Shown: one piece after another, positions 49,641 to 62,858 of the stretch
Numbering within the stretch: the first letter of the stretch is position 1
Layout: the number at the start of each line of letters is the position of its first letter
Assembly (NCBI GenBank): GCA_030737835.1
Contig: CM060855.1
Span: 9,684,628-9,748,627, forward strand
Length of the DNA stretch: 64,000 bases
Direction of reading: 5' to 3'
DNA from: Acorus gramineus
Taxonomy: Eukaryota; Streptophyta; Magnoliopsida; Acorales; Acoraceae
Notes under the pieces: generated by a model
What the model was told of the DNA's origin: nothing
Databases searched by the model: none
Seen by the model: only the letters and a program-made list of their open reading frames with translations
Translations under genes and position numbers: made by a program

Positions 49641-51849
49641 AATAATTTAAAAGAAAACTTTGAAATGCTAGATATTTACAAAGCCTCATTTTATACCACA
49701 AGAACAAGTCCTGAATAAGTAGAAAGCAACTGCCCCCTTTCTTTCTTTTTTTTTTTTTTTTTTTTTATGTAGAAAGACCTTCCATGACTGACATTATAGC
49801 CAAATTGATAAGAAGCTACCTCTCCCTGTTTGTGAGAGTCCTACAAAAAATTCAATTTTCACCAAACAAACATAATTTTTAACAAATCCTGAATGAGTAG
49901 AAGAAAACAACTACCCCCATTAGAACCAATTTTCAACAATTTATCCAGATTGATATAAATTGATTAAAATAATTGATTTGAACAAAAATATTATTTTATT
50001 GACCTTTAAAAAATAATAATAATCAAATTTTAAAAATAAAAAAATAAATTTCTAAAATACTGAGACAAGAAACTGACTTTACAGAGTATCTAAAAAATTA
50101 ACTTTACAGAGCAAAAATCTGTTTGACAATGGTTCCACACCAAACCTTAGTAAAAGGGCTAAAAAGTTGAGACAAGAAACTGACTGGACATCCAGGTGAG
50201 AGCTTCTGTGGAACGCACATGAACGCCTTTTGTTCACATTAGAAGAAGCATTTGTAAAGTTGGGAATGGAAAGTCATTGCCAACACATGGAAACATCAGC
50301 CTGTACAACAAAGTTCATCTATGTTGACCTATACTGTGGACATGAATATCAAATTCTTTGATAACTGCATTTGTACAATTCAGCTAATCTACTCCACCCA
50401 AAGCACCTAGTTTCATACACCTGCAGAGTGATTACAAAGGATATCCAAGAACCCTTTCATCAATACCACAAAGCAGCCTTTTCGGTTCCATGAAAATAGT
50501 CTGAATACAACATATGAGCTCTCCCACATGAAGGTAGGAAAACCCACCTGGCATACTCTGAAAATTTGGCAGGCTACCAAAACTAATACAAAAGCATCAG
50601 GAAATCAATATTTAAGCAGATAATAGATATTGATTACTAGATTGTCTGTTCAAAACAAGATAAATAAGTTACCTTTCAACACCCGGCCTTCAAAGCTGAA
50701 CTAGTAATTGAGAGTGGGCTGATGCACATTAATGGTGTACTCCCAGAGCTTAGCCTTATTTGAAAGAGCAGGGCAAAAACACGATCACAGTTTGGTCAAA
50801 ATCTTCAATCTGCTGTCGTACACAGTTAAAACCAGCAAATTTTCATCATGCAAACCTAAAACTACTTGGACAGCAATTCATTTCATTCTACAAAAAAGAT
50901 TTACATGAAAGTAACATGGAATGCGAGAAAAATATCACCTGGTTATCATCACTCTATCAAAATAAATACCAAACTACAGGTTGATGGACCACCTTATTAC
51001 CAAATAGGTAATGCATCCACAAATTTCACTTGGCCCTGCTTCATTTGAATCATCAGGCTCTATCATACAAAAATACAACCACCATAGTTTCAGCTTCTTA
51101 TGTTAATAATTAAATTCTGACACAAAGGGTGGTGGAGAAGACTTCAGAAGAAGGCATAATGTTCGAGGCAATGGCTTGACATTATCTGTAATGTAATCAC
51201 CCTAGGCTAATTTCAAACTTTTCAAATATGAGCAATTGAGGAACTCACACAGCAGCCAAGAGGTATGGATGGTCTTCATTTCCAGTACCATCACAAATCA
51301 GATAATATAGTGACTCCATATATGTGAGAGACTCCTATGGATAAAAGTATTTCAACAATTTCCTCCCAAGAATTACCATAGATTAAGGTAAGAGCTACAC
51401 TTTCTAAATCACACATCTAACATCATAATTGCAATTGACATCATTTGATTTACATATTAGGGAACTAGCCACATATTAAGCATCAATGGAAAAGTAGTAT
51501 TCACGGGAAGTATCAATAAAATCTTGGCTGCAGTGGAACGCATAGAGAATATAGTGACGTGATGATTGAAAATAAACACAAAATGAACATGCCTACAAAA
51601 TATGCATGATCCATACATTCAACTCTATAGGAGAAGCCCATTTCCCCTTAAAATTTGATGGTGCACAGATATCCTGCACAACACAAATCATAAAGGGAAA
51701 AAAAAGCCATACAATCTGTCATGACTCCAAGTACGATTTTCTTTCCATCAATATCATAAATGCTACAACTCCGGGCATCAATTGCGAGTACTACTTGTCA
51801 AAGTATGTGAAAAAACAAATGACTGAACCATGAAAAAATATGCTTGGGA
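49641..51849. other. Gene-free stretch
   Basis: No coding exon recognised on either strand. Base composition is milder than the extreme AT-rich zones. A decayed member of the 54814-55050 MITE family appears at about 49920-50150 (GATTGATATAAATTGATT, TTATTTTATTGACCTTTAAA). A poly-T tract of about 24 lies at 49743-49766. The remainder could be UTR or non-coding RNA sequence, but I have no positive evidence. Confidence 0.4.
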
Positions 51850-52680
51850 ATTAATTATTTTATGAGAACCTACAAGAAATTGACCATCACACTTAACCAT
51901 AAAATTCAGCATGGACTCCGTAAATATACCACATTCTAGAGAGGTGACAATACTGAAGGAGGTGAACAATGTTACTATGTATTTTAGGAATGGACCGTTG
52001 AAGACAAGTCTTCACATAAGCAGAGTGAGGCACAGAGTAAACTGCATTATTAGTATAACAACACTCATCCACCCTCTCCCCACACCACATATTGAGAGGA
52101 CTATTTATCATCAAAGAATATAAAGAAGAAGAAGAAGAAAAACAATAATAATATAATCCTTTTATCTACCACAACATTCCCAATGCATGAAAGCTGTATA
52201 ACTAGCCTGAATCCATAAGGTCCCATCATTCGTCTCATTATGTGAGATGTATCTCTCAGCTTGTACAAAGAACAAATGGCATTCAACAGTGCCATCCCAC
52301 TGACAAAGCTCTCAAAACAACATTTAGAAAAGAGTGCATTTGTCACCTATACTTGAGTTTTCCTGGTAGTGACACTGGCCAAACTAATGATCATTTACAT
52401 AATTATGCTAGAGAGAACCAACTGTAAGCAATCAATCGCTTCACTTGACCAAAAAATTCAGCCTGGCGTAAGTGAAGATTGAATGTTCTAGAGAGGTGAC
52501 AATGTTGAAGGAGTTGAACAAAGTGGTTATCATTTAGGAATAGCCATTGCTCAGCAAGATAGACTTCACATAAGGGAGGGGTATGAGGCAAACTGTAAAC
52601 TGCACCATTTTTTTTTTTTGGACTGCACCATTAGTATAGCAATGCTCATCCTCCCATTCCGTACATAGAGAACGGTTTGT
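51850..52680. repeat. Diverged direct duplication of about 200 bp
   Basis: Segments about 51860-52115 and 52390-52680 share ordered words: AAAATTCAGC, TCTAGAGAGGTGACAAT, TGAAGGAGKTGAACAA, TTTAGGAATG, CTTCACATAAG, GTAAACTGCA, CCATTAGTATA/ATTATTAGTATA and TCATCCWCCC. They are separated by about 280 bp and clearly diverged. No reading frame is conserved between them. Confidence 0.6.
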
Positions 52681-53308
52681 TCAACAACCACACATCTATT
52701 TTCATAACTCATGAGAAAAATCTTCAATTTCTACATTTTTTTTTCTTTTGGAAAAAAAATACAAAGAGCGATCACGGCACGGTCCCCCCCCCCCCCACAG
52801 GCACTTATTGGATGTACCATTCTACGATTTCAACAATGAAAATGTCAAGGACAATCATATGTGCAGCCCCACTTTTTTCTATTCTTTTTTTTTTTTGGTA
52901 ATATAGCAAAAGCATGTACCTTGAATTATATGCTCTGAATTGAATATACCCTATAAGCAAAAGAATTAAAAAAAAAATCACAAGCTTCATCTAACAAAAC
53001 ATGTACCACATTAGCAGAATGGGACAGCGTGTAACATCACCCTTTCAACAAACACTAGAAACAAATGACTGCAAGACACTCAAACTTACAAAAAAATAAG
53101 CACAAGGAAGAAACACACACATGTTCGCGTTATTTCTTCCGCTCAGTTGCGCAAAAAAATGGCAACCAAGAACTATAACACAAATAGAAACAACCACTGT
53201 TTGAAACAGCCAATCTCCACAGAAGCGCAAATGAGCAAAACATGCTCTTGTGATCAATCATTCAAATTTATCACTAAAAAAAAAAAAAAAACGAAATAAA
53301 AAAAATAC

Positions 53309-53866
53309 CTAAAAAGTGAACCCTTTCAAGTAATCCGGATCCCGCTTCGCCCTATCGAGGAACTTCTTGTACCACCTGTCCATTATGTCCATCGGAACCA
53401 CCAAGCTCGCCCCATCCGCCCTACAAAAGCTCTGCATGTAGTTGAACAGGCTCTCCCCGACCCTCAAAGCCATCCTCTCGACCCTCACCCCGAACGCGGC
53501 GTCGACGACCGCCGGAAGCGCTGCGAGGTCCTCGACGGAGACGCCGATCTTGGCCGAGTCTCCGCCCTCGTCGGAGGAGTCAGGCCAGGGGAGGGAGAGG
53601 ATGGCCGAGGGTCGGGAGGGGTGGATGGCGCCGCAGAAGACGAAGGGGGTGGTCCCGCCGGGGGACTTGATGTAGAGGGAGAGGGCCTTGTCCGGGGGGA
53701 GGGAGAGGCCGTTGATGAGGAAAAGACAGGCTTCTTTGAGGCTCCTGTAGGCGTCGCCCGGGCCGACGGTGGTGGTGACGTCGAGGACCCAGTGGGTCGG
53801 GTCGATCTGGGCGAAGGAGGTGGGGTCTAATGGGTAGGACTTCTCTGGGAACACGAGACCAAACAT
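53309..53866 (-). CDS. Hikeshi-family (DUF775 / OPI10) protein
   Basis: A 185-residue intronless protein. Hikeshi imports HSP70 into the nucleus during heat stress, and the plant homologue (HKL) is tied to thermotolerance. The family pattern is clear along the whole length: MFGLVFPEKSYPLDPTSFAQ, HWVLDVT, the Gly-rich turn VGPGDAY, FLINGLSLPPDKALSLYI, SPGGTTPFVFCGAI, PSAILSLPWP, AKIGVSVEDL, VGESLFNYMQSFC, VVPMDIMDRWYKKF and the ending RDPDYLKGF. Plant members commonly have about 190-205 residues. The exon is strongly GC-rich compared with its AT-rich flanks. The start is the first Met of the conserved motif. It is on the same strand as, and downstream of, the MAP65 gene. Confidence 0.95.
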   Translation of the reverse strand: MFGLVFPEKSYPLDPTSFAQIDPTHWVLDVTTTVGPGDAYRSLKEACLFLINGLSLPPDKALSLYIKSPGGTTPFVFCGAIHPSRPSAILSLPWPDSSDEGGDSAKIGVSVEDLAALPAVVDAAFGVRVERMALRVGESLFNYMQSFCRADGASLVVPMDIMDRWYKKFLDRAKRDPDYLKGFTF

Positions 53867-54813
53867 GGCTTCTCTGGAAATCTTTTTAGGGTTTCTCGAT
53901 TGATTGGTGGTCTGTGTTTTTGGTGTTCTTATGGGGGTGGTGAAGGTTCTAGTAGGACCCAGAGAGAGTGAAAAAGAAGCTTCTTTTTGTAATTATAATG
54001 TATATTCCATATCTTAATAATTATGTGATGAAGGCTCTGTTTTCACAAAGTTTTGCTATTCAGATAGAATACCAAACAAGTTTTGCTATTCGGATAGACA
54101 TCACAATGAAGAATAGACATTCATACCAGCACAGTGAATCATTGACATATTTGTAAAAGTCATTACATATTTTTATAAAAATAATATAAAATACTTTTTT
54201 TAACTCAAATTTAAATTAGAAAAAAGTGAAAACTGAATAAATGACTGCGTGTTCCAATGCATTTTATCTTATTCAATTTTTTGACGCATAAGATAGATGA
54301 TATAATGACTTATTCTTATCATAACTTAAATAAGAGTACCTATTCCAGAGTTGTGGTAGAGAGTAGAGACTATCATCCCACAAAGATGGGCATGAATTAG
54401 ATGATTTAACTAGAGTAATGCAGAAACAATAGGGAACAGAATTGGCATTATAAAGATTGATGGCATACGCAGGTTTACATAAAAGGCAAACAAGAAGAAA
54501 AGGGGGGACCTGGGGGCTGATCAGTCACAAGATACATATAAACACATATTAGCAAAACAAACTTTCATGACTCAAAGCTATACTCCATATGTTTCTCACC
54601 ACTGATGCAAAATTACTTTCTAAACGATGACAGCTCGGTCTGATAATGCTGCGAAATATGTGTTAGCTCATGCTCCTTAGACAAGCAAGAATGTTGGCTT
54701 CTGCTAGTGCCCGAACGATTAAGATACTTCACATCTGAAAAATAATGTACAATGAACCTGCCAGAAATGGAAAGCCAAGTCGTTAGATCATGAATGTGGC
54801 AATGTGTGACAAA
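53867..54813. other. Spacer between MAP65 3' end and Hikeshi 5' end
   Basis: Holds the promoter and 5' UTR of the Hikeshi gene and the 3' UTR of MAP65. A 28-bp near-duplicate (AAGTTTTGCTATTCAGATAG and AAGTTTTGCTATTCGGATAG) lies at about 54048-54100. A 72-codon minus-strand frame at 54613-54831 follows the MAP65 stop codon and is treated as 3' UTR. Confidence 0.45.
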
Positions 54814-55050
54814 GGCCATGTTTGAAACCAATTTTTGAAAATTGCTTAAGCTCTAAATTGATTAGAACAATTGATTCTGGAAAAACTACTCGGTTTTTTC
54901 ATAAAAGTTATTTTGTTGACCTTTAAATCATTGGAAATTCAAAAATTGGAAACCAAAGCTGTAATTCAAAAATACATGTTTGAAGCTGATTATCTAACAA
55001 TTGATTTTGCAAAAGTAAAATCCACTTGATAATTGGTTCCAAAACAGGCC
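54814..55050. mobile_element. MITE in the MAP65 3' flank
   Basis: Inverted ends GGCCATGTTTGAAACCAATT and, on the other strand, GGCCTGTTTTGGAACCAATT bound a 237-bp AT-rich non-coding insert. Related half-copies are seen at about 18780-18880 and 49920-50150. It begins 45 bp beyond the MAP65 stop codon and so probably lies in its 3' UTR. Confidence 0.68.
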
Positions 55051-55094
55051 AGGCTAATGAGAAGACAATAATCAAGTACCTCATATGGCGTGGA

Positions 55095-58000
55095 TCAACC
55101 ACGAGGGGATCCTAGTTCGGAACCATAGATGGAGACAGATGCATAGGACATGGTATCCGCTTTTGATACGCCCATGAATTTAAGGGGAGTCGTCGATGAT
55201 CTTCTTGTATCTCTGAAATATCCATTCTGGCGTCCAGAGTGAGAGCGTGGTGTAAGAAGCTCCGGGGTGGCACCACCAATTGAGCCACGCCTAGGCATAG
55301 GAGTCATGGACCCTTTACCATTCCCATATGCATTGTACAGATTTGATGTCTTCCTATTGAAACTGCTGCTCCTCTTCGGGGTCGGCTTTGAACCATACAT
55401 CGATTCCTTCTCTGCGAGGAGCAGATTTAGTGATTTCTTCTGATCCTGCCAAATGACATAGGCAAGAAATGTTGTTTCAGCTGCAGAACAAATGCAGAGA
55501 AATTGAACAATATGCAACGGATGATGTGGTTAATACTCGATATCGTTTCTTCGCCTCTTCTTTCTGTTGTCTTCTAAGCTTATATTCCTCCAGAATTGCC
55601 ACTAATCGAACCTGCAGTCAGTGGTTTTAAAAATATCTTAAATTATATTTGACTATAAAATAGGAACATAAAATATCGATGTCGATGCACCAACTCACCC
55701 CATCGTACAAGAATGGCTTGTTTCTTTCCTCTTCCCATGTGAATGTTTTGTTCATTAGGTTGTCTATGATACCTGAGATTTGACTTTCAGTTAATTCCTA
55801 CTAACTTTGTATCAAAGATGAAATGAAATCTGGGGTCATCATGGGAGAATAAATACTTGGAAGTTTGGTCACTATAATCCTTGCTCGTTCTGCTCGCTTA
55901 AGGTTTAAGTGGACGCCTCTTTGTGCACTGTAACGATTCACATCCTGCATTCCAAACGTGGTCAGCTTTCAGAGCAGAGCAATAAATGGTACAAAATGAT
56001 CAGTAGTTGTCAGGGGGGCAGCAAATTTTAAATATAAGCATCATTTTCTTGTGTTTTAATTACAAAAAAACAAAGAATAGTAATGAGGTATTGACTGGTT
56101 TATCAAGAAGCCATTCAAATGAGAAGGCAAGCACACATGGGTGTGAGACAATACATGCATAAAGAACTTTATTAAATCAAATTGACTGCACAATAACACC
56201 TCAAACTTCATTGCATTTCAGACCAACTACTTACTTTTCTTGTGGATTTAGAAGGGATTTACCAAAATGTGATTGTGTAAAATCTTGTTTGAAACCTCTC
56301 AGGTGTCGCCAAGACATTAGATATAACAATCATCAAGGGTTAAACTATTTTTAATATAAATTCCACAAGTTTATCACCAATATTAAAAAAAAAAATTTTA
56401 ACATTCTAAACAACTATACAAAACCTTTTAGATGACCCTATGAAACATTTTTAGACATCACTTCAACAAATAATGCTTTTTAACATGTACAATTAAGCTC
56501 TGGTTGTCCTTTTTCTTGTATGAATATTGCCAATCTATTTTTTGTATCCAGGACCAAATGAACTGCATCCTCTGTACATGAAGCTTACCTGGTTGTATTC
56601 TTCAAGCCAATTTTCCTCTTCACAGGCAGCAAGCCATTTCTCGACTCTATCCATTAATTCTTTCCTGCTTACTGATTCATCCTTCACGCTAGTTATTTGT
56701 GATTCAATTTGGGAAAGTAATTCAGATGGATCCACGAGCCCTAGAGATCAAAAGTAGTCAGGTATTTAGTGTCCAAAGTATCCAAGCATGACAACTGCAT
56801 GGATAGCAAGATCTGCACCTGAATCAATCAATGCGTTAGACTTCTCTGGAGCTGTGCTCGTATCAGGCTCTATATGTGCCCTCCTACATATTTCCTCCAA
56901 CTCTGACCTTCTTTTAAGAACCAGTTCTTTCATTCTACTGGCTTTTAATTTAGTCAGCCTCTCGACTTCTGCTTCAACCTGTCAGAGACATATTAGGGGA
57001 ATCTGAGAAGAGATTTTGGGTGCCAGTTGGAAATTGTGTGTCTGGGTCAGATGTGTTGCGTTATACCTGCTCGATGATGTCCAGCGATAGAACTCCAGGA
57101 TGAATGATTTCTTGTTCTGGGGATCCAAGTACAGATGCAATCGTCTCAGAACATCTCCTCTCCTTTTCAGGTGTATCCATCAGGCTCCAAAGCTCAAACA
57201 AGGATGTGACAGTGTCTTTCAACTAAAGCACCAAAACAAAAGGACCAATGAACAGAAGTGGATTTTGTGTTTAAATAAGTCATGCAGTAAAACAATGAGC
57301 ATGCAATCAATGTGAGAGAAACTTCAGATCGAGAGAAAAACAGCCATTTCACTAATATTGAGTAATTTCATCATTGCTAAAAATAAAATGCACCTACAGC
57401 TATAAAATTATCCATGACAAAATCTGCAAGTCAATTGCATTTTATTGGACTAAAAACTCCATCCATGATTAAGTTAAAAATTAATAGTCAAAATAAAACT
57501 CTGTCAATCCACATGATTTATTGTACTGGATATCCTTTACAAATAGTTGGCTAGCAAATTAACCACTTGTAGGATAGTAAATAAAAAATTTAAAAATCAT
57601 ATACCTTTTGTGTCCGACATCGTTTCTCAGCTTTTAACTTCATTACGACAAGAGATAGACCTTCCAGTGTAGTGTTGCTGATATTTGTAGATTGTCCTAT
57701 GCCCGTTTCTTGCAAGCTTGGATGTACTTCACTCACTGTCTTTCCAAAGTCCAAACCAAGCACACCGCATAAAGAATGTACTTCGTTGACATATTCTAGA
57801 ACCTTGTGAAGGCGATCAGACTGGAAGCAGCATTGTCCAAAATTAGAATAATTGCCAAATCACATAATTATACATAGAATGTTTAGATGAATTTGTCATT
57901 AGGAGAATTAGGCTCATGCATATGTGCAATGTTCTCTTGCAACATGATATGCAAGGGAGTTTACATCATCTTTGTTACCGTTTTCCAGTAAAACTTTGCG

Positions 58001-59339
58001 TAATTAATTTTCTTATTTGTCCGAGTAGTCGATATTTTTTCAGAATTAATTTCCTGTATTTAAAAAAAAAAAAGCGTTTTCTGTGAACTTACCTCTGAAG
58101 TCAATGTTATTTCTTTTCAGAATTAGTCTCCCACAAAAAAAATGTGTGTGTGTGTGAACAGCCAGGGCATGGCCAATAACACTATGATTTACCTGAATTG
58201 CGATATGTTTTGACATAGATATGTTCAACAAGGTTCATCTGGGATTTGAATTTAGATTCTCTTGGATTTGGAAAAGTAAATATTCCCATGCACATGTACC
58301 ATGGGTTTGTGATTTCATTTTTTATTATGAATGAAGGAAAAAAGATGAATGGTGAATCATTATGTTTGGTGAGATTTCTACAACCCACGCAATCTAGCAA
58401 AGTTATCAAAATATGGCTAATAATAAAAAAAAAAGAGTGTTGATGATAAAAATAATGATGCACATACCTTTTCCTTCTGTAGAGTACGAAGTTGAGCATG
58501 GTACTCATTGAGTTTTCTCAATGACAAGTCATGCTCCTCCCAATTAACAGGATCTGTATCAGCTCCATGATTATATCCTGAGATCTCCCAATTAATTTTC
58601 TCAAGTTGCAACTTTAGATCTGCAAATTGTTTTATGCGCTCCTCCTTCTTTACTCTCAGGTCATCTAGCAGTGGCGTGACAGAAGCCAGCTGCTCCTTCA
58701 ATGATCTTGAACCTATGTTCCTCTAGGGAAACAGATACATAAAATGCAAATTCAGGGATGGTGCAAAGTTAAATGAAAGTTTATTATGTTAATATTTAAT
58801 AAGATGCCCAAACAAAATGTTATGAACATTTGGATAAATGCATCTACAGGTTATCATACACAAAACAGAATTATTTACTTTTTCAATTCATGAGCCTTGT
58901 TGTTTAAGCAGATTACTCCTATATGGCCATATCCATTCATGACTGCAGAACTCGCTTCAAATCAACGTATATATTGGCAATCTATTACCATACACATTAT
59001 TATCCCATTTTGTGGCTGAGCTTGTAATCTAAACCAACCATCCAAATGTGCACGCTAACTTGATGTTCATTTTACATGTTACATTTACATATCCAACTCA
59101 ATTTAAAATTTGCCACTTCCTTGCAAGTTCTGCTTGTAGCTCCAAAATCATGAATAATCAAGTGATCCAGGATCCTTTTTTTCCGAGCAAAATTAACAAT
59201 TGAGTGAGAAGCATATTGCTTTTTGACGAAGACAGTAACAATGTTTTCCAATTTGTAGCATACATATTGAATAATTATATCAAAAAATTAACCAAAACAA
59301 TATCACTCGTCAGAGACTCGTGAACTGAGAGAGAGGGAG

Positions 59340-59378
<39 letters not shown>

Positions 59379-60709
59379 ACAAAATTTACCGGGGAATGGG
59401 GAGTGAATTCACCGAGGGAAGCACGGAGAACAGCAAGCTCAGCTTCTTTAGCAGTGACAGATTGGTGGAGACGAGCCTTTATGTTGGAAGCCTCATCAAC
59501 CTTTCTACGGTACACTTGCAAGCACTCCATTTCAAGTTCCATCATCATTTTGTCCATTTCTGCGTCGCTCTCCCCAATCTCCATCCACACATGCTGTTAT
59601 TGCATACAATCCACAACACACACACACACAAACGAAAGACCTCAGATTTCCAGCAGAGGAATAGAGAAGACCATGTATTATTTTTACCACCAACTTTTGT
59701 TCAGTTAATCACAGCTATCCATAAATCAAGGAGTAAAAAAAATTGAGCCTTTGAACTAATTTAAATTATGAAAATTCCATTAAATAAGTATCTATTTGTA
59801 AATTATCACAAAAAGGATTTAATGCAACTAAAAAAATTTGAGAATTGTTAGGGATAGTCAATTTGCAGCCCCCAACATGTTTTGAAATCTTTTCAAAGGC
59901 ATATAATTGTTATATGTATACCTTTACAAAAAATAAGTATACACTTGAATGAACTAAATTAACAATTTTTGTATTTCTCTAGCCTAATATATACTACCTT
60001 AACCTAGTAATAGGAGAATTTGAGGCTGTAAAAGGGATCGCAGGAATGACTATGTATCAGCGCCCTTTGAGACACAGAAACACCTCTTAGAGCCACCAAA
60101 ACACATGACTTTCAAAAAAAAAATTTGTTAGGAGAAAGGAAATTGAAATAGAAACAGCAATTCTAGCTGATATTTTCAGAGTAATAAAAAAAATCACAAC
60201 TAAAACCCAAATAATATTTTGCTAAAAAAAAAGACCCATTGATTATTGCTATACACAGATGATTTAAAGAAACAAAGAAAAACATTTACAGCCTACAGAT
60301 TCAATAGACAGACCAAACAAAAGATGAATTTCATAAATTCTCAAAGAGAATGAAAAACAAAAGAGGTCCAATTCTTACCAAAAAAAAAAAAAAAAAAAAA
60401 TTCCGGATAGACCAATTCACTGGAAACGAAACACAAAAAGGAGTTGAAAAAAACACAAGCCCATCACACAAATCAAACCAGCAAACGCAAAACCCCACCA
60501 AAATCAATTTCAAGAAAAGAAAATAAAAGCAACTTTCAATATACGAAAAAAGGAGAAAACTTTCTTTCTCAAACACCAAAAAGAACACCTACTTTTGAGA
60601 ACCCCAAAAGAAGAAACAAAGGCTGAGAGAGAGAGAGAGAGACCTGCAACTCTCTGAGGAGCGCACCACAATTGGTTTCCAATGTACAGAGACCGTTAAG
60701 ACTCCCCAT
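55095..60709 (-). CDS. MAP65: MAP65/PRC1/Ase1-family microtubule-bundling protein
   Basis: Cytoskeletal protein that cross-links antiparallel microtubules in the cortical array, preprophase band and phragmoplast. Eleven exons: 60709-60644, 59593-59390, 58722-58468, 57820-57605, 57222-57067, 56978-56819, 56740-56589, 55944-55857, 55772-55699, 55611-55537, 55445-55095. All junctions are GT/AG and in phase, giving 598 residues. It starts [20 protein letters not shown]. Long coiled coils fill residues about 40-330, the dimerising rod. The microtubule-binding core is near 430-500: [30 protein letters not shown] then KKRYRDQK. The basic Ser/Arg-rich tail has [36 protein letters not shown] and SGRQNGYF, with SP/TP sites typical of CDK/MAPK control. 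The tail resembles the MAP65-4/5/6/7 group more than MAP65-1, judged from memory. Confidence 0.95.
59347..59373. repeat. (GA)n microsatellite in MAP65 intron 2
   Basis: An uninterrupted GA run a few bases past the exon 2 donor, reading (CT)n on the coding strand. Confidence 0.9.
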
Positions 60710-60935
60710 TAGCCTTCCTTTTCTTCTCCTGCTGTTCCCAAACCCTTACAAACACCTTTTCCAAGCCAACAATGAGAGCGAGAAACAGAGAGAACCCCAA
60801 AGAATGCCAATTTATCAAAGAACGACCTCCATTAGTGAACCCTCCCAGATCTGCAGAGTTCAGTTGCCCCCATTGAAGCCGGAAAACAAAACAATTCAAC
60901 CCTTTTGAGGGTTTTCAGAAACCCAGAAGCGAAAA

Positions 60936-60939
<4 letters not shown>

Positions 60940-60977
<38 letters not shown>
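60940..60977. repeat. (GA)n microsatellite in the MAP65 5' UTR/promoter
   Basis: About 19 GA units 230 bp upstream of the MAP65 start; on the coding strand it is a (CT)n tract. Such CT tracts are frequent in plant 5' leaders. A shorter GA run lies at 60626-60641 inside intron 1. Confidence 0.9.
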
Positions 60978-60979
<2 letters not shown>

Positions 60980-62473
60980 TTGAGTGAGGAGAGAAAAAAA
61001 TGGAGGGTGGGCGGAGGTTTTTTTAAGGCTTTTTTTTGGAGGGAAGAAAAAGAAGTAAAACCATAAAAAAGGATTCTCAACAGTGACTAAAAACGGAAAT
61101 AAAAATGGAAAATAAAAGGTTGACACTTTGAAAGTGAGTTTATATAATTTATAATACATGGATTTATTTTATTTTATTTTGTGCCACTCATGAATGCACT
61201 GGATTCACTAACATGTGTTATCTATGTTAGTGTTTCTACGGGGATTGGGTTAAGTACAACGGGTATTGAATAATTTAATTATCTAATATGTTTATAACCG
61301 TTTGATTTTATTATTTTAATATAACAAAATTAATTGAATTTTGATTTTAATTTTGAAATCTAATAAAATATTTAGTCACAATACCTATTTCAAAGTGAGA
61401 AAATCGAACAGTCACGAACACATTGGATAATTTGGATCTAAACAGACCCTCTTCCATGCATGGATGTAAGATGCATGACATGTTCATGCGTTAAAATATA
61501 AGAGTTGGGAGCATGGATTTGAGAGTTTATATGACAAATGATATATATTCTTATCTAAAATGTATTTGATTAAAAAAATTAATCAAATATGATCTTAAGA
61601 TTAGAATTCTTTGAGAAGGGTCTATGTGTGGGGGGTTTAAATTCTATGTTTTTTTTATATATTTGTATCTTGATTGACTATTGTAGGGTTGTCATATCAT
61701 CATTGTTAAATTTAAACAGTTGTATCTAGCGGAAAAAAATTAAATGGTTGTATATACAATAAATCATGAATGAGTTTATGTGTGATAAATAGATCTATTT
61801 CATTTGCACAAAACAATGAATAAATCAGGCATACTCTTTCAGTTGAGAAAGTTGCACGGTTAAACTGAATTAGGTTTCAAGTTAGGGTTTTAGGTTTTTA
61901 ATATTAACGTTCAACTCGAATATAAACAAGAGCAATATGAATCCAATTTAAATTCAGTCTAATGGAACCTAATATAATGGGTGATAAATTAAATGTTAAT
62001 CCACTAGATGAATTTTAAATGATTCAAATCATATATATATAAGATCTCATTTTTTTTAGTTTTGCTTTTTTATTATCTCTTCCCTCGTTTTCATGTATTT
62101 TCCACATGCTAGACATCATTATCATATTTGCGCGGGACATTAATTATTACATAGTTATAAATTATTTAAAATGATATTGCGTTGATATTAAACCATAACA
62201 AAATTACAATATGAATCAAATCCAAAAGCAACTCAAACTCAAACTCTATGTTTCAGGTTCAGATTGACCTTCATGGGTTTGAAGGTAGTGAATTTGGATT
62301 TATTTAAGACTTAATCAATATTGTAAGTAAAAAAATCTTTTAATATTATCTGAAATTAAATCACAGACTACTTCTTCAAATTACTTGACTCCTCTCCTCT
62401 ACCTCACATAATCACACAATAAAAGGATCATTCTATGCTTAAAATTGAAATACAAAGAATGCAATAGAATCAT
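60978..62473. other. MAP65 promoter and AT-rich intergenic DNA
   Basis: Sequence just upstream of the CT tract is A/G-rich. Beyond 61100 it is AT-rich with no gene. Degenerate CAACTCAAAC / GGTTT-type repeats around 61850-62290 resemble worn Mutator-like subterminal DNA. Confidence 0.45.
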
Positions 62474-62489
62474 ATATAATTTTTATATT

Positions 62490-62858
62490 TTTTTTTTGAA
62501 AAAGGTAGGTCAATTGTTATAACAAAGATGAGTGTTACAATATTAGTCCGAATGCGGGGAGGAGAGATGAGGAAGCGTGAAAGTAGAGAAATACATGCAC
62601 AACCGAGGACCCGGAAGGGAAGCTCGGCCTGTGCGCTAAGCTAGGGTATAGTGGCGACGAACCAAATCCCCGTCAAAGCACGAGCAGCACCGCGAGGAGT
62701 CAGGAGCTGCGGCTTGACTTACTCCTCGCAACTAATTCTACCCCCTGAGCACCTCACCCCTTTGAGACCCACAAGATGTCTTCCCTAGTCCTACACTAGG
62801 AAGAGAGTAGAGTCCCAAAGATTTTTAAAGTAGAGCTGCTGTCCCCAAAATATTTTTA
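62490..62858 (-). mobile_element. Retroposon with perfect 16-bp target duplication
   Basis: The 16-mer ATATAATTTTTATATT occurs exactly at 62474-62489 and 62859-62874. The insert begins with a T-run on the plus strand, so it is a minus-strand copy with a poly-A tail, as left by LINE-driven reverse transcription. The body is GC-rich (GAAGCTCGGCCTGTGCGCTA, CCCCGTCAAAGCACGAGCAG) and has no long reading frame or evident A/B boxes. It may be a LINE 3' end, a long SINE or a retrocopy of a non-coding RNA. Confidence 0.75.

Noticed and set aside
52784-52797. Poly-C run, and another at 29229-29241, as regulatory or G-quadruplex sites
   Set aside because: Single homopolymers without the four-run pattern; length is likely unreliable in assembly.
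54613-54831. Possible extra MAP65 exon (72-codon minus-strand frame)
   Set aside because: The MAP65 frame already stops at 55095 with a complete C-terminus; the frame has no MAP65-like sequence and lies in the 3' UTR.
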